Assembly: GCF_009846865.1 (NCBI RefSeq)
Contig: NZ_WUWN01000027.1
Span: forward strand, 1-47,060
Direction: 5' to 3'
DNA from: Puerhibacterium puerhi
GTDB taxonomy: Bacteria; Actinomycetota; Actinomycetes; Actinomycetales; Cellulomonadaceae
DNA: 47,060 nucleotides
This document shows, piece after piece, positions 11,423-21,597 of the stretch; position 1 is the stretch's first letter, and each line of letters begins with the position of its first letter. The position numbers and the translations under genes are program-made. The notes under the pieces were generated by a model. That model was not told where the DNA came from and did no database searches. It saw nothing but the letters and a program-made list of their open reading frames with translations.

Positions 11423-12960
11423 GGTCGCCTCCAAGCACGCCCGTCACGGGCCATCATCTCGTTCGCCGACGCCGGCCCCCAGGTGCCGGCGGGGTACGGC
11501 TCGGGCTTGCCGTGCTGCGCCCAGTACGCGGTGATCGGGTCGAGGATCTTCCAGGACAGCTCGACCTCCTCGCGCGTGGGGAACAGCGGCGGGTCGCCGA
11601 GCAGCACGTCGAGGATGAGCCGCTCGTACGCCTCGGGGGAGGACTCGGTGAAGGCGTGGCCGTAGCCGAAGTCCATGGTCACGTCGCGCACCTCCATCGC
11701 GGTGCCCGGCACCTTGGCGCCGAACCGCATGGTCACGCCCTCGTCGGGCTGCACGCGGATGACCAGCGCGTTGTTGCCGAGGTCGGAGGTGAGCGAGCTC
11801 TCGAACGGCAGGTGCGGCGCCTTCTTGAAGACGACGGCGACCTCCGTCACGCGGCGGCCGAGCCGCTTGCCCGTGCGCAGGTAGAACGGCACGCCCGCCC
11901 AGCGGCGGTTGTCGATGTCCAGGCGCACCGCGGCGTAGGTCTCGGTGGTGGAGTTCGGGTTGAAGCCCTCCTCCTCCAGGAAGCCGACGACCTTCTCGCC
12001 GCCCTGCCACGCCGCGGTGTACTGGCCGCGGGCGGTGTGCTTGCCCAGCTCGCGCGGCAGGCGCACCGAGGACAGCACCTTGATCTTCTCCGCGCGCAGG
12101 GCCTGCGCGTCGAAGTTGACCGGCTCCTCCATCGCCACCAGGGCCAGGAGCTGCAGCAGGTGGTTCTGGATGACGTCGCGGGCAGCGCCGATGCCGCCGT
12201 AGTAGCTCGCCCGGCCGCCGATGCCGATGTCCTCGGCCATGGTGATCTGGACGTGGTCGACGTAGTTGGCGTTCCAGATCGGCTCGAACATCTGGTTGGC
12301 GAACCGCAGCGCCAGCATGTTCTGGACGGTTTCCTTGCCCAGGTAGTGGTCGATGCGGAACACCGAGTCCGGGGGGAACACCTCGGACACCACGGCGTCC
12401 AGCTCGCGGGCCGACTCCAGGTCGTGCCCGAACGGCTTCTCGATGACGACGCGGCGCCAGGCGCCCTCCTGCGGCGTCGACAGCCCGTGCTCCTGCAGCT
12501 GGCGGCACACCACCGGGAACGCGCTCGGTGGCACTGACAGGTAGAAGGCGTGGTTGCCGCCCGTGCCGCGCTCCTCGTCGAGCTTCTCGACGGTCTGGCG
12601 CAGGCGGTCGAACGCGTCGTCGTCGTCGAAGGAGCCCTGCACGAACCGGATGCCCTCGGCGAGCTGGCGCCAGGTGGACTCCCGGAACGGGGTGCGGGCA
12701 TGCTGCTTGACGGAGTCGTGGACGATCTCCGCGAAGTCCTGGTCCTCCCAGTCGCGCCGGGCGAAGCCCGTCAGCGCGAAACCGGGCGGCAGCAGGCCGC
12801 GGTTGGCGAGGTCGTACACCGCAGGCATGAGCTTCTTGCGCGACAGGTCGCCCGTCACGCCGAAGATGACCAGGCCGCTGGGCCCCGCGATGCGGGGCAG
12901 GCGCAGGTCGAGGGGGTCACGCAGCGGGTTCTGATCCGCCGTGATCTTTGCCGGTCTCAA
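11419..12960 (-). CDS. zwf: glucose-6-phosphate 1-dehydrogenase
   Basis: Oxidises glucose 6-phosphate to 6-phosphogluconolactone, producing NADPH. The 513-residue product has the coenzyme-binding motif FGVTGDLSRKKL near 33-44, the active-site signature RIDHYLGKE, and EKPFGHD. It starts at TTG 12960; no ATG or GTG occurs between this codon and the conserved domain, and the N-terminus resembles actinobacterial homologues. GAGGAGAG upstream may serve as ribosome site. It follows a hairpin after tal and is coupled to opcA. Confidence 0.96.
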   Translation of the reverse strand: MRPAKITADQNPLRDPLDLRLPRIAGPSGLVIFGVTGDLSRKKLMPAVYDLANRGLLPPGFALTGFARRDWEDQDFAEIVHDSVKQHARTPFRESTWRQLAEGIRFVQGSFDDDDAFDRLRQTVEKLDEERGTGGNHAFYLSVPPSAFPVVCRQLQEHGLSTPQEGAWRRVVIEKPFGHDLESARELDAVVSEVFPPDSVFRIDHYLGKETVQNMLALRFANQMFEPIWNANYVDHVQITMAEDIGIGGRASYYGGIGAARDVIQNHLLQLLALVAMEEPVNFDAQALRAEKIKVLSSVRLPRELGKHTARGQYTAAWQGGEKVVGFLEEEGFNPNSTTETYAAVRLDIDNRRWAGVPFYLRTGKRLGRRVTEVAVVFKKAPHLPFESSLTSDLGNNALVIRVQPDEGVTMRFGAKVPGTAMEVRDVTMDFGYGHAFTESSPEAYERLILDVLLGDPPLFPTREEVELSWKILDPITAYWAQHGKPEPYPAGTWGPASANEMMARDGRAWRRP

Positions 12961-13003
12961 GGTCCCCGTCTCTCCTCGTGGATGTCATGAAGGGGTGGAA
13001 GGC

Positions 13004-13035
13004 GTGCGGGCCCCGCCGGGGAGCGGGGCCCGCAC
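13004..13035 (-). terminator. hairpin after tal
   Basis: Perfect 13-bp stem GTGCGGGCCCCGC / GCGGGGCCCGCAC with a 6-nt loop, 5 bp past the tal stop on the minus strand. It lies between tal and zwf, so zwf may have its own promoter or depend on readthrough. Confidence 0.7.
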
Positions 13036-13040
13036 CGGGG

Positions 13041-14162
13041 TCAGGCGCCGGCGGCGTCGAGGCCCGTCTTGGTCGTGGTGAGCAGCTCGTCCCAGCTGAC
13101 CTCGAACTTCTGCACGCCCTCCTCCTCGAGGGTGCGGGTGACGTCGGCGATCGAGACGCCGAGCTTCTCGACGGCGGCGATCGTGGCGGCGGCCTCCTCG
13201 GCCGTGCCGGTGACCGTGTCGCCGAGGACGATGCCGTGGTCGGCGAACGCGTCGAGCGTGGCCTGCGGCATGGTGTTGACCACGCCGGCCACGACGAGCT
13301 CGTCGACGTACATCGTGTCGCGGTACTCCGGGTTCTTCACGCCCGTGGAGGCCCACAGCGGGCGCTGCGGCTGGGCGCCGGCGGCGGCCAGCGCCTGCCA
13401 GCGCTCGGAGCCGAAGACCTCCTGGTAGGCGGCGTACGCCAGGCGGGCGTTGGCGATGGCGGCCTTGCCGCGCAGCTCCAGCGCCTCGTCGGTGCCGATG
13501 GCCGTGAGCGCGGCGTCGACCGACGCGTCCACGCGGGAGACGAAGAACGACGCCACGGAGCCGATCGGGGCCAGGTCGTGGCCGTTCGCCTTCGCCTGCT
13601 CCAGGCCGGCGAGGAACGCGTCCATCACGGCGCGGTAGCGATCGATGGAGAAGATCAGCGTGACGTTGACGCTGATGCCCTCGGCGAGCACCGCGGTGAT
13701 GGCCGGCAGGCCCTCGACCGTGGCGGGGATCTTGATCATGACGTTCGGGCGGTCGACGGTGGCCCACAGGCGCTTGGCGGTGGCGACCGTGGCGTCGGTG
13801 TCGCGCGCCAGGCGCGGGTCGACCTCGATCGAGACGCGGCCGTCGACGCCGTTCGTGGCGTCGTAGACGGGCCGCAGCACGTCGGCGGCGTCGCGCACGT
13901 CGTCGGTGGTGATCTTCTCGACGGCGGCCTCGACGTCGGTGCCGGCCAGCTGGCCGAGCACGCCGGCGTAGGCGTCGCCCTTGGCGAGGGCCGAGGCGAA
14001 GATCGTCGGGTTGGTGGTGACACCGACCACGTCCTTCTCGGCGACGAGCTGGGCGAGGTTGCCGGTGCTCAGACGCTCGCGGGACAGGTCGTCCAGCCAG
14101 ATCGAGACGCCGGCCTCGGAGAGGCGGCGCGTCGGGCGGGTGGTGTCAGTGGTGTCGGTCAT
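13041..14162 (-). CDS. tal: transaldolase
   Basis: Transfers a dihydroxyacetone unit between sugar phosphates in the non-oxidative pentose phosphate pathway. The 373-residue product is the long bacterial form. Recognisable parts are [10 protein letters not shown] near the N-terminus, [16 protein letters not shown] and [12 protein letters not shown], the last containing the Schiff-base lysine. ATG 14162 has an excellent Shine-Dalgarno (GAAGGAGGT). It lies downstream of tkt, separated by 101 bp with a hairpin. Confidence 0.96.
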   Translation of the reverse strand: MTDTTDTTRPTRRLSEAGVSIWLDDLSRERLSTGNLAQLVAEKDVVGVTTNPTIFASALAKGDAYAGVLGQLAGTDVEAAVEKITTDDVRDAADVLRPVYDATNGVDGRVSIEVDPRLARDTDATVATAKRLWATVDRPNVMIKIPATVEGLPAITAVLAEGISVNVTLIFSIDRYRAVMDAFLAGLEQAKANGHDLAPIGSVASFFVSRVDASVDAALTAIGTDEALELRGKAAIANARLAYAAYQEVFGSERWQALAAAGAQPQRPLWASTGVKNPEYRDTMYVDELVVAGVVNTMPQATLDAFADHGIVLGDTVTGTAEEAAATIAAVEKLGVSIADVTRTLEEEGVQKFEVSWDELLTTTKTGLDAAGA

Positions 14163-14223
14163 AGGGACCTGACCTCCTTCGTGGCGGGCTTGAGGGGGGA
14201 GTGCGGGGGTGCCGCCGGGGCGA

Positions 14224-14257
14224 CGGGCGGGCCGCCGGTGTCCCGGCGGCCCGCCCG
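14224..14257 (-). terminator. hairpin after tkt
   Basis: Perfect 15-bp stem CGGGCGGGCCGCCGG / CCGGCGGCCCGCCCG with a TGTC loop, just beyond the tkt stop on the minus strand. It is likely to end or attenuate tkt transcripts before tal. Confidence 0.72.
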
Positions 14258-14263
14258 CGTGCC

Positions 14264-16438
14264 TCAGAGCTGGTCGCCGGTGCCGCCGGTCTGCGGCGCG
14301 GGGGCCGCGCCCGGGGCGGCGGAGCCGGCCGCGGCGATGGACTCACGCGCGGCGGCGGCCACGGCCTCGGCGGTGATGCCGAACTCCTCGTACAGCTTCT
14401 TGTAGTCGGCGGAGGCGCCGTAGTGCTCGAGCGAGACGCTGCGGCCGGCGTCGCCGACGATCTCGCGCCAGCCCTGGCGGACGCCCGCCTCGACGGACAC
14501 GCGGGCCTTGACGGCCGCCGGCAGCACCGACTCGCGGTACTCGTCGTCCTGCTTGTCGAACCACTCGCGGCTCGGCATCGACACGACGCGCGCGGCGACG
14601 CCCTCGGCGGCGAGCGCCTCGCGGGCCTCGACGGCGAGCTGCACCTCGGAGCCGGTGCCGATGAGGATCACGTCGGGCGTGCCCGTCTCGGGGTTGACGC
14701 CGTCCAGCAGGGTGTAGGCGCCCTTGAGGGTGCCCTCCGCACCGGCGAAGCCGTCGGTGCCGCGCGGGAACGTGGGCACGTTCTGGCGCGTCAGGATGAG
14801 GCCGGCCGGGTTGTCGGTGTTCTCGAGGATCCCGCGCCAGGCCCAGGCGGTCTCGTTGGCGTCCGCGGGGCGCACGATGTCGAGGCCCGGGATGGCGCGC
14901 AGCGCGGCCAGGTGCTCGACCGGCTGGTGCGTCGGGCCGTCCTCGCCGAGGCCGATCGAGTCGTGCGTCCACACGAACGTCGTCGGGATCTCCATGAGCG
15001 CGGCCAGGCGGACGGCGGCGCGCATGTAGTCGGAGAACTGCAGGAACGTGCCGCCGTACGGGCGCGTCAGGCCGTGCAGCACGATGCCGTTGAGGATCGA
15101 GCCCATGGCGTGCTCGCGGATGCCGAAGTGCAGCGTGCGGCCGTACTCGTTGCCCGGGAACTTCTTGGTGGCGTGCTCGGCCGGGATGAACGACGGCTCG
15201 CCGTCCATCGTGGTGTTGTTCGAGCCGGCGAGGTCGGCGGAGCCGCCCCACAGCTCGGGCAGGACGTCCTTGAGGGCGGTGAGGACCTTGCCGGAGGCGG
15301 CGCGGGTCGCGGTGCCCTTCTCGCTGGCCTCGAAGACGGGCAGCGCGGACTCCCAGCCCTCGGGCAGCTGGCGCTTGGCCAGGCGCTCGAGCAGCGCGGC
15401 GCGCTCCGGGTTGGCCTCCGACCACGCGGCGAAGGCCTTCTCCCACGCCTCGCGCTGGGCGGACTGGCGGCCGGCGACGTCGCGGGTGTAGGCGAGCACC
15501 TCGTCGTCGATGTGGAACGACTTCTCCGGGTCGAGGCCGAGGATCTCCTTGAGACCCTTGATCTCCTCGGCGCCCATGGCGGAGCCGTGGATGCCGCCGG
15601 TGTTCTGCTTGGTGGGCGACGGCCAGCCGATGATCGTGCGCAGGGCGATGATCGACGGCTTGCCGGTCTCGGCCTTGGCGGCGTCGAGGGCGGCCGCGAG
15701 GGCGTCGACGTCCTCGGCGTAGCCGGTGCCGCCGTTGGTCCAGTCGACGCGCTGGGTGTGCCAGCCGTAGGCCTCGTAGCGCTTGAGGACGTCCTCGCTG
15801 AACGCGATGTTGGTGTCGTCCTCGATCGAGATCTTGTTGTCGTCCCAGATGACGACGAGGTTGCCCAGCTGCTGGTGGCCGGCGAGCGAGGACGCCTCGG
15901 AGGTCACGCCCTCCTCGAGGTCGCCGTCGGAGGCGATGACGTAGACGTGGTGGTCGAACGGCGACTCGCCCGCGGGGGCCTCGGGGTCGAGCAGGCCGCG
16001 CTCGCGGCGGGCGGCGAAGGCCATGCCCACGGCGGAGGCCAGACCCTGACCCAGCGGGCCGGTGGTGATCTCGACGCCGGCGGTGTGCTTGTACTCCGGG
16101 TGGCCCGGCGTCTTGGAGCCCCAGGTGCGCAGCGCGGCGATGTCCTCCATCTCCAGGCCGTAGCCGGCCAGGAAGAGCTGGAGGTAGATCGTCAGCGAGG
16201 AGTGGCCGGCGGAGAGCACGAAGCGGTCGCGCCCGATCCAGTGCTCGTCGGCCGGGTCGTGGCGCATGGTCTTCTGGAAGAGCAGGTAGGCGGCCGGAGC
16301 CAGCGAGATCGCCGTGCCCGGGTGGCCGTTGCCGACCTTCTCGACCGCGTCCGCGGCGAGGGCCTTGATGGACTTCACCGCGCGGTCGTCGAGCTCGCTC
16401 CAGTCGAGCGGCTTGAGGGCGGGGTCGAACGTGCTCAC
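14264..16438 (-). CDS. tkt: transketolase
   Basis: Thiamine-diphosphate enzyme moving two-carbon units in the non-oxidative pentose phosphate pathway. The 724-residue protein has the N-terminal substrate region [13 protein letters not shown], the ThDP/Mg motif near [15 protein letters not shown]...WDDN, the pyrimidine-domain segment [16 protein letters not shown], and a normal C-terminal domain with a short Ala/Pro-rich tail. The GTG start at 16438 gives the usual [22 protein letters not shown]-terminus, with GAGG about 7 nt upstream. It heads the minus-strand pathway block and is divergent from ctaB. Confidence 0.97.
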   Translation of the reverse strand: MSTFDPALKPLDWSELDDRAVKSIKALAADAVEKVGNGHPGTAISLAPAAYLLFQKTMRHDPADEHWIGRDRFVLSAGHSSLTIYLQLFLAGYGLEMEDIAALRTWGSKTPGHPEYKHTAGVEITTGPLGQGLASAVGMAFAARRERGLLDPEAPAGESPFDHHVYVIASDGDLEEGVTSEASSLAGHQQLGNLVVIWDDNKISIEDDTNIAFSEDVLKRYEAYGWHTQRVDWTNGGTGYAEDVDALAAALDAAKAETGKPSIIALRTIIGWPSPTKQNTGGIHGSAMGAEEIKGLKEILGLDPEKSFHIDDEVLAYTRDVAGRQSAQREAWEKAFAAWSEANPERAALLERLAKRQLPEGWESALPVFEASEKGTATRAASGKVLTALKDVLPELWGGSADLAGSNNTTMDGEPSFIPAEHATKKFPGNEYGRTLHFGIREHAMGSILNGIVLHGLTRPYGGTFLQFSDYMRAAVRLAALMEIPTTFVWTHDSIGLGEDGPTHQPVEHLAALRAIPGLDIVRPADANETAWAWRGILENTDNPAGLILTRQNVPTFPRGTDGFAGAEGTLKGAYTLLDGVNPETGTPDVILIGTGSEVQLAVEAREALAAEGVAARVVSMPSREWFDKQDDEYRESVLPAAVKARVSVEAGVRQGWREIVGDAGRSVSLEHYGASADYKKLYEEFGITAEAVAAAARESIAAAGSAAPGAAPAPQTGGTGDQL

Positions 16439-16928
16439 GAATATGCCTCATTCCTGCCCGGGGGAACTGGCCCCGGGGTCGTGTGCTGCTAGCCAGATCC
16501 GAGTGCCAACGCGCAGGTCCGGACGGCGGCGTGCCCGCGTGCGATTCGCAGGGGAGGGCGCCGTCGGTGCAGGCGGTTGCGCGTCCAGCGTATATCGGCG
16601 GCCTCGTGCACGCGTCGGACGTCCCACGTGGCGTGGTCGGTCCGCGACCGGCCGCGTCCCGCGGGAACCGGCCTGCTGCCGTGCGCGGGGGCGCTGTCCC
16701 AGGTCAACGTCCGGGCGAGGCGTCTTCATCCCGGACATTTCTCACACCGTGGGCGGCCGTCGCCCGGGCCTGCCGGCCGGCGTGGCGGACGTAGGATGGG
16801 GCGGAGCCCCGTGCGTCCATGACGGCGGGTGCACGACGAGACCGTCGGTCGCGTCCCGGCCCCGCGCGGGTCGGCACGGACCGCCGACGGCCGGCCACAG
16901 CCCTGGGGAGAACGGGACACCGACGCGC
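16439..16928. other. 490-bp divergent interval between tkt and ctaB
   Basis: No gene with coding-like third positions and a recognisable product was found. It should contain the promoters of both flanking genes. The only clear hexamer is TAGGAT at 16792-16797 for ctaB; no convincing tkt promoter was identified. Confidence 0.6.
16792..16797 (+). promoter_or_regulatory. possible -10 element of ctaB
   Basis: TAGGAT about 130 nt before the ctaB start. No clear -35 box. Confidence 0.3.
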
Positions 16929-17942
16929 GTGAGCACCAGCGAGACGACGACCGAGGGGACCGCCCGTCCCCGCACCGCGGCGACCCTGGAGCCGCGCGGC
17001 GTCCACGGCGCCCAGGCGGCCGAGTCGCCGCGCACCGCTCCGCGCCGCGAGGGCGGCCTGCGCGACAGGGTCGGGGCGTACGTCGCCCTGACCAAGCCGC
17101 GGATCATCGAGCTGCTGCTGGTCACCACGATCCCCACGATGTTCCTCGCGGCGGACGGCCTGCCGTCGATCGCGCTGGTGCTGCAGACGCTGGTGGGCGG
17201 CGCCATCGCGGCCGGCTCCGCCAACGCGTTCAACATGTACCTCGACCGCGACATCGACGCGCAGATGAACCGCACCAAGCGGCGCCCGCTGGTGACCGGC
17301 GAGATCACCCCGCGCGCGGCGCTCGTGTTCGCCACGGTCCTCGGCCTCGTCGCGCTGGTGTGGTTCGCGGTGCTGGTCAACCTCGCCTCGGCGTGGCTGA
17401 CGTTCGCGGCGATCGCGATCTACGTCGTCGGCTACACGATGATCCTCAAGCGGCGCACGCCGCAGAACATCGTCTGGGGCGGCATCGCCGGCTGCATGCC
17501 GGTGTTCATCGGCTGGGCGGCGGTCACCGGCGGGCTCGACTGGCCCGCGCTCGCGCTGTTCGGCGTCATCTTCTTCTGGACCCCGCCGCACTACTGGCCG
17601 CTGTCGGTGAAGTTCAAGGCCGACTACGCCAAGGCGGGCGTGCCCATGCTGCCCGTCGTGGCCAGCGACCGGCGCGTGGCCGTCGAGATGGTCGTCTACA
17701 CGATCGCGATGGCGGCTTGCTCCCTGGCGCTGGTCCCGCTCGCCGGGATGACCTGGGTCTACGCGGTGATCGCCGTCGGCGTGAACGTCTGGTTCGGCTG
17801 GAAGGCCGTGCGGATGCTGCTGCACGCCCGCGCCGGCCGGCCGAAGGCGGGCAAGCTGGGCATGAGCGTCTTCCACGACTCGATCACCTACCTGACGATC
17901 CTGTTCGTGGCCGTCGCGGTCGACGTCTTCCTGCCCCTCTGA
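16929..17942 (+). CDS. ctaB: protoheme IX farnesyltransferase (haem O synthase)
   Basis: Membrane prenyltransferase that adds farnesyl to protohaem, making haem O for cytochrome oxidase. The 337-residue product is a UbiA-family protein with a roughly 50-residue hydrophilic N-terminus, then about nine transmembrane segments. The first aspartate motif is [19 protein letters not shown], and a second conserved segment is WTPPHYWPL...[13 protein letters not shown]. The start is GTG 16929; no strong Shine-Dalgarno is near, so the exact N-terminus is uncertain. Position opposite tkt is the usual actinobacterial arrangement. Confidence 0.95.
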   Translation: MSTSETTTEGTARPRTAATLEPRGVHGAQAAESPRTAPRREGGLRDRVGAYVALTKPRIIELLLVTTIPTMFLAADGLPSIALVLQTLVGGAIAAGSANAFNMYLDRDIDAQMNRTKRRPLVTGEITPRAALVFATVLGLVALVWFAVLVNLASAWLTFAAIAIYVVGYTMILKRRTPQNIVWGGIAGCMPVFIGWAAVTGGLDWPALALFGVIFFWTPPHYWPLSVKFKADYAKAGVPMLPVVASDRRVAVEMVVYTIAMAACSLALVPLAGMTWVYAVIAVGVNVWFGWKAVRMLLHARAGRPKAGKLGMSVFHDSITYLTILFVAVAVDVFLPL

Positions 17943-17985
17943 GCGGTCCGCGGCGAGGCGTCGCCGCAGACCGCGAGGTCGCGGG

Positions 17986-17991
17986 CATCAT
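17986..17991 (+). promoter_or_regulatory. -10 element for leaderless xerD mRNA
   Basis: CATCAT ends 6 nt before GTG 17998, a leaderless arrangement. No -35 box seen. Confidence 0.35.
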
Positions 17992-17997
17992 GGCGCG

Positions 17998-18966
17998 GTG
18001 AGCTCCGCAGCCGTCGTGACCAGCGGCCCCCTCGAGGCGGCGCTCGACGACTACCTGGCGCACCTGCGCGTCGAGCGCGGGCTGTCCGCCAACACCACCG
18101 CCGCCTACCGCCGCGACCTCGGCCGCTACGTGCGCCACCTCGAGGCCGCCGGCCGCACGTCGCTCGGCGCCGTGCGCTCCGGCGACGTCGCCGCGTTCCT
18201 CACCGCCGTGCGCGAGGGGGCCGACGGCGGCGCGCCGCTGTCGCCGTCGTCGGCCGCCCGCGCCCTGGCCGCCGTCCGCGGCTGGCACCGGTTCGCGCAC
18301 GCTGAGGGCCAGACGGCGGACGACCCCGCCGCCGACGTGCGCGCCCCCACCCAGCTGCGCCGCCTGCCGCACGCGCTGAGCGTCGACGCCGTCGGCCGGC
18401 TGCTCGAGGCGGCCGGGCAGGGGGAGGGGCCGGTGCCGCTGCGCGACCGCGCCCTGCTCGAGCTGCTGTACTCCACCGGCGGGCGCATCAGCGAGGTGGT
18501 CGGGCTGGACGTCGACGCGGTGGGCTGGCTCGGCGCCGCCGCGGGCGACGCCGGCGCCGAGGCGGTGCGGCTGCGCGGCAAGGGCGACAAGGAGCGCGTG
18601 GTGCCCGTCGGGTCGTACGCCCGGGCGGCGCTGGACGCCTACCTGGTCCGGGCGCGCGCGCCCCTGGCCGCCGCCGGCGCCGGCACCCCGGCGCTGTTCC
18701 TCAACACCCGGGGGCGGCGCCTGTCGCGCCAGTCGGCCTGGGCGGTGCTGCAGGGGGCGGCGCAGCGCGCCGGGCTGCGCGACCACGTGTCGCCGCACAC
18801 CCTGCGGCACTCGTTCGCCACGCACCTGCTCCAGGGCGGCGCCGACGTCCGCGTGGTGCAGGAGCTGCTCGGGCACGCGTCGGTGACCACGACGCAGATC
18901 TACACGATGGTGACGCCGGACACGCTGCGCGAGGTCTACGCTGCGGCGCACCCGCGCGCGCTCTGA
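17998..18966 (+). CDS. xerD: site-specific tyrosine recombinase XerD
   Basis: Chromosome-dimer resolution recombinase acting at dif with XerC and FtsK. The 322-residue product has an N-terminal SAM-like core-binding domain ([19 protein letters not shown]) and a catalytic domain. Catalytic residues visible are Arg163 in GGRISE, a Lys in GKGDKER (195-198), His267 and Arg270 in HTLRH, His293 in GHASVTTT and the nucleophile Tyr302. The location just before parA-scpA-scpB is the conserved chromosomal xerD position and argues against a phage integrase. Start is GTG 17998. Confidence 0.94.
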   Translation: MSSAAVVTSGPLEAALDDYLAHLRVERGLSANTTAAYRRDLGRYVRHLEAAGRTSLGAVRSGDVAAFLTAVREGADGGAPLSPSSAARALAAVRGWHRFAHAEGQTADDPAADVRAPTQLRRLPHALSVDAVGRLLEAAGQGEGPVPLRDRALLELLYSTGGRISEVVGLDVDAVGWLGAAAGDAGAEAVRLRGKGDKERVVPVGSYARAALDAYLVRARAPLAAAGAGTPALFLNTRGRRLSRQSAWAVLQGAAQRAGLRDHVSPHTLRHSFATHLLQGGADVRVVQELLGHASVTTTQIYTMVTPDTLREVYAAAHPRAL

Positions 18967-19041
18967 CCGCCGGGGCGCCGCGCTGCCGGCCGCGCCGCGG
19001 CGCGCCGGGCCCGTCCCGTCGGGCGGGGACCCCTGCTGGGG

Positions 19042-19047
19042 TACCGT
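19042..19047 (+). promoter_or_regulatory. -10 element for leaderless parA mRNA
   Basis: TACCGT ends 7 nt before GTG 19055, supporting that codon over the in-frame GTG at 19046, which overlaps the hexamer. Confidence 0.45.
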
Positions 19048-19054
19048 GACGGTC

Positions 19055-19951
19055 GTGACCGAGCGACTGGGCAACGACACGCTGTTCGCGACGGCCGGGG
19101 CCGACGAGGTGGCCACCGACGTGGTGGGACGCCCCTTGCCCGAGTTCCCCGTGCCGGCGCCGCTGGCGGGGCACGGCCCCGCGCGCATCATCGCGATGTG
19201 CAACCAGAAGGGCGGGGTCGGCAAGACGACCACGACCATCAACCTCGGGGCCGCGCTGGCCGAGTACGGCCGCCGGGTGCTGCTGGTGGACTTCGACCCG
19301 CAGGGCGCCGCCTCGGTCGGCGTGGGCGTGAACCCGCACGAGCTGGACCTGACGGTCTACAACCTGCTGATGGAGCGCAGCGTCCAGATCTCCGACGTGG
19401 TCGTGCCGACGGCGGTGGCGAACCTCGACGTGGTGCCCGCCAACATCGACCTGTCGGCGGCCGAGGTGCAGCTCGTCGGCGAGGTGGCCCGCGAGTCGGT
19501 CCTCGCCCGCGCCCTGCGCCCGGCGCTCGACGAGTACGACGTCATCCTCGTGGACTGCCAGCCGTCCCTCGGCCTGCTCACGGTCAACGCGCTGACCGCC
19601 GCGCACGGCGTGATGATCCCGCTCGAGTGTGAGTTCTTCGCGCTGCGCGGCGTCGCGCTGCTCATCGAGACCATCGAGAAGGTCCGCGACCGGCTCAACC
19701 CGTCGCTGGAGATCGACGGCATCCTGCCGACCATGTACGACTCGCGCACCCTGCACTCGCGCGAGGTCGTGGCGCGCGTGCACGAGGCGTTCGGCGACAC
19801 CCTGCTGCACACGGTGATCGGGCGCACGGTGAAGTTCCCCGACGCGTCCGTCGCGGCCGAGCCGATCACCGCCTACGCCCCGAACCACCCGGGCGCGGCG
19901 GCCTACCGGCAGCTGGCCCGGGAGCTCGTGGCGCGTGGCGACGCCGCCTAG
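19055..19951 (+). CDS. parA: ParA/Soj-family ATPase
   Basis: 298 residues with the deviant Walker A motif KGGVGKTTTTINL, Walker A' region LLVDFDPQGAASVG and a Walker B-like VILVDCQPSLG. These ATPases position chromosomes or other cargo. This copy sits with scpA and scpB, so a role linked to condensin and chromosome organisation is inferred. No ParB gene is adjacent, so it is probably distinct from the parAB pair near oriC. GTG 19055 is chosen from -10 spacing; GTG 19046 would add three residues. The 3' end overlaps scpA by 17 bp. Confidence 0.93.
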   Translation: MTERLGNDTLFATAGADEVATDVVGRPLPEFPVPAPLAGHGPARIIAMCNQKGGVGKTTTTINLGAALAEYGRRVLLVDFDPQGAASVGVGVNPHELDLTVYNLLMERSVQISDVVVPTAVANLDVVPANIDLSAAEVQLVGEVARESVLARALRPALDEYDVILVDCQPSLGLLTVNALTAAHGVMIPLECEFFALRGVALLIETIEKVRDRLNPSLEIDGILPTMYDSRTLHSREVVARVHEAFGDTLLHTVIGRTVKFPDASVAAEPITAYAPNHPGAAAYRQLARELVARGDAA

Positions 19952-20864
19952 CAGCGCCCCCGCACCGGCGGAGCCGCGGCCCGGCGGGCCGTTCGAGGTC
20001 CACCTCGACAACTTCAGCGGGCCGTTCGACCTGCTGCTCAGCCTGATCGCCAAGCACGAGCTCGACGTCACCGAGGTGGCCCTCGCGGCCGTCACCGACG
20101 AGTTCGTCGCCCACATCCGGGCGGCGGAGGACGCCGCCCGGGCCGCACGGGAGCGCGGCGAGGAGCACCCCTCGTGGGACCTCGGCACCGCCAGCGAGTT
20201 CCTCGTGGTCGCGGCCACCCTGCTGGACCTCAAGGCCGCGCGCCTGCTGCCCGGCGCGGTCGAGGAGGACGCCGAGGACCTGGAGCTGCTGGAGGCGCGC
20301 GACCTGCTGTTCGCCCGGCTGCTGCAGTACCGCGCGTACAAGGAGGTCTCGGCGGTGCTCGCCGAGCGGCTCGCCACCGAGGGCCGGCGCACGCCCCGGT
20401 CGGTGCCGCTCGAGCCCGAGCTCGCCTCCCTGCTGCCCGAGCTGGTCTGGACCCTCGACGGCGACCGGCTGGCCGAGCTCGCCGCGCGGGCCCTGACGCC
20501 CAAGACTCCGCCGGTCGTCGCCCTCGACCACCTGCACGCCCCCGCGGTGAGCGTGCGGGAGCAGGCGGCGATCGTCGTCGGGCGGCTGCGGCGCGAGCAC
20601 GCGCTGACGTTCCGGGCGCTCGCCGCCGGCGAGGAGCGCCTCGTCGTCGTGGCGCGGTTCCTGGCCCTGCTGGAGCTGTTCCGGGGTGGCCAGGTGGCGT
20701 TCGAGCAGGCGGTGGCCCTGGGCGAGCTGACGGTCCGCTGGACCGGCGAGGAGCCGGCCGGCGGCGACCCCGGCGCCGTGCTGGCCCGGCTCGCGGGGTT
20801 CGAGGAGTTCGACGGGGCGCCGGCGGCCGTGCCGGCCGCCGCGGCTCAGGAGGGAGAGGCATGA
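19935..20864 (+). CDS. scpA: segregation and condensation protein A
   Basis: Kleisin subunit of the bacterial SMC condensin complex. The 309-residue protein has the N-terminal SMC-contact region FEVHLDNFSGPFDLLLSLIAKHELDV, a helical middle (SEFLVVAATLLDLKAARLLP), and a C-terminal winged-helix domain (FLALLELFRGGQVAFEQ). The GTG start lies inside parA, and its stop overlaps the scpB ATG, so the three genes are coupled. The C-terminal tail is Ala/Pro-rich. Confidence 0.95.
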   Translation: MATPPSSAPAPAEPRPGGPFEVHLDNFSGPFDLLLSLIAKHELDVTEVALAAVTDEFVAHIRAAEDAARAARERGEEHPSWDLGTASEFLVVAATLLDLKAARLLPGAVEEDAEDLELLEARDLLFARLLQYRAYKEVSAVLAERLATEGRRTPRSVPLEPELASLLPELVWTLDGDRLAELAARALTPKTPPVVALDHLHAPAVSVREQAAIVVGRLRREHALTFRALAAGEERLVVVARFLALLELFRGGQVAFEQAVALGELTVRWTGEEPAGGDPGAVLARLAGFEEFDGAPAAVPAAAAQEGEA

Positions 20865-21529
20865 GCGAGGACGTCGCCGCCGAGGTCGAGGCGGCCGAGG
20901 TCGAGGCGGCCGAGAGCGCGGACGTCGAGAGCGCGGACGTCGAGGGCGCGGAGGTCGACGTCGCGGACCTGCCGGGCGGGGCCGCTGCCGCGCTGGAGGC
21001 GCTGCTCATGGTGGCCGAGGGGCCGGTGCCGACCGAGCGGCTGGCCGCCGTCGTCGGCCTGCCCGTCGCCGAGGTGCGCGGGCTGCTGGACGACCTGGCG
21101 GCCGAGTACCGCGGCGAGACCGGCGGCCGGCCGCGCGGCTTCGAGCTGCGCGAGGGCGCCGCGGGCTGGCGCGTCTACTCCTCGCGGGCGCACCACGACG
21201 TGGTCGCCCGCCTGGTGCGCGACGGGCAGACGTCGCGGCTGAGCCAGGCCGCGCTCGAGACGCTCGCCGTGATCGCCTACCGCCAGCCGGTGACGCGCGG
21301 GCAGGTCTCCGCCGTGCGCGGCGTCAACGTCGACGGCGTGGTGCGCACGCTGCTGGCGCGCGGCCTGGTCGCCGAGGTGGGCCAGGACCCGCTGACGGGC
21401 GCCGCGCTGTTCGGCACCACCGGCGAGTTCCTCGACCGGATGGGCTGGACGTCGCTTGACGAGCTGCCGCCGCTGGCGCCGCACCTGCCGGGCCTGGACG
21501 CGCTGGAGGAGATCGGCGCCGAGCGCTGA
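20861..21529 (+). CDS. scpB: segregation and condensation protein B
   Basis: ScpB dimers bind ScpA and regulate the SMC ring. The 222-residue product has two winged-helix domains (ALEALLMVAEGPVPTERLA and LSQAALETLAVIAYRQPVTR...RGVNVDGVVRTLL). The first roughly 35 residues are an acidic repeat-like stretch built from EVEAAE and ESADV units. ATG 20861 overlaps the scpA stop (ATGA) and is preceded by AGGAGGGAG. Confidence 0.95.
   Translation: MSEDVAAEVEAAEVEAAESADVESADVEGAEVDVADLPGGAAAALEALLMVAEGPVPTERLAAVVGLPVAEVRGLLDDLAAEYRGETGGRPRGFELREGAAGWRVYSSRAHHDVVARLVRDGQTSRLSQAALETLAVIAYRQPVTRGQVSAVRGVNVDGVVRTLLARGLVAEVGQDPLTGAALFGTTGEFLDRMGWTSLDELPPLAPHLPGLDALEEIGAER
20878..20960 (+). repeat. short tandem repeats in the 5' end of scpB
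   Basis: Two copies of a 15-bp unit (GCCGAGGTCGAGGCG) followed by two to three copies of a related 15-bp unit around GAGAGCGCGGACGTC. They encode an acidic, low-complexity N-terminus and stay in frame. Confidence 0.7.
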
Positions 21530-21536
21530 GCCGGCG

Positions 21537-21566
21537 CCCCGGCACGCCCCGGCACGCCCCGGCACG
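21537..21566 (+). repeat. three tandem 10-bp repeats upstream of rluB
   Basis: CCCCGGCACG occurs three times head to tail between scpB and the rluB -10 element. Function unknown. Confidence 0.75.
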
Positions 21567-21585
21567 CGAGGGCCCGGGAGCCTGA

Positions 21586-21591
21586 GAGAAT
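21586..21591 (+). promoter_or_regulatory. -10 element for leaderless rluB mRNA
   Basis: GAGAAT ends 6 nt before GTG 21598. The same hexamer, 7 nt from the start, precedes der. Confidence 0.45.
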
Positions 21592-21597
21592 CGACCC

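Noticed and set aside
14201-16492. 763-codon plus-strand open frame opposite tkt
   Set aside because: Reverse-frame shadow of a conserved transketolase; no motif.
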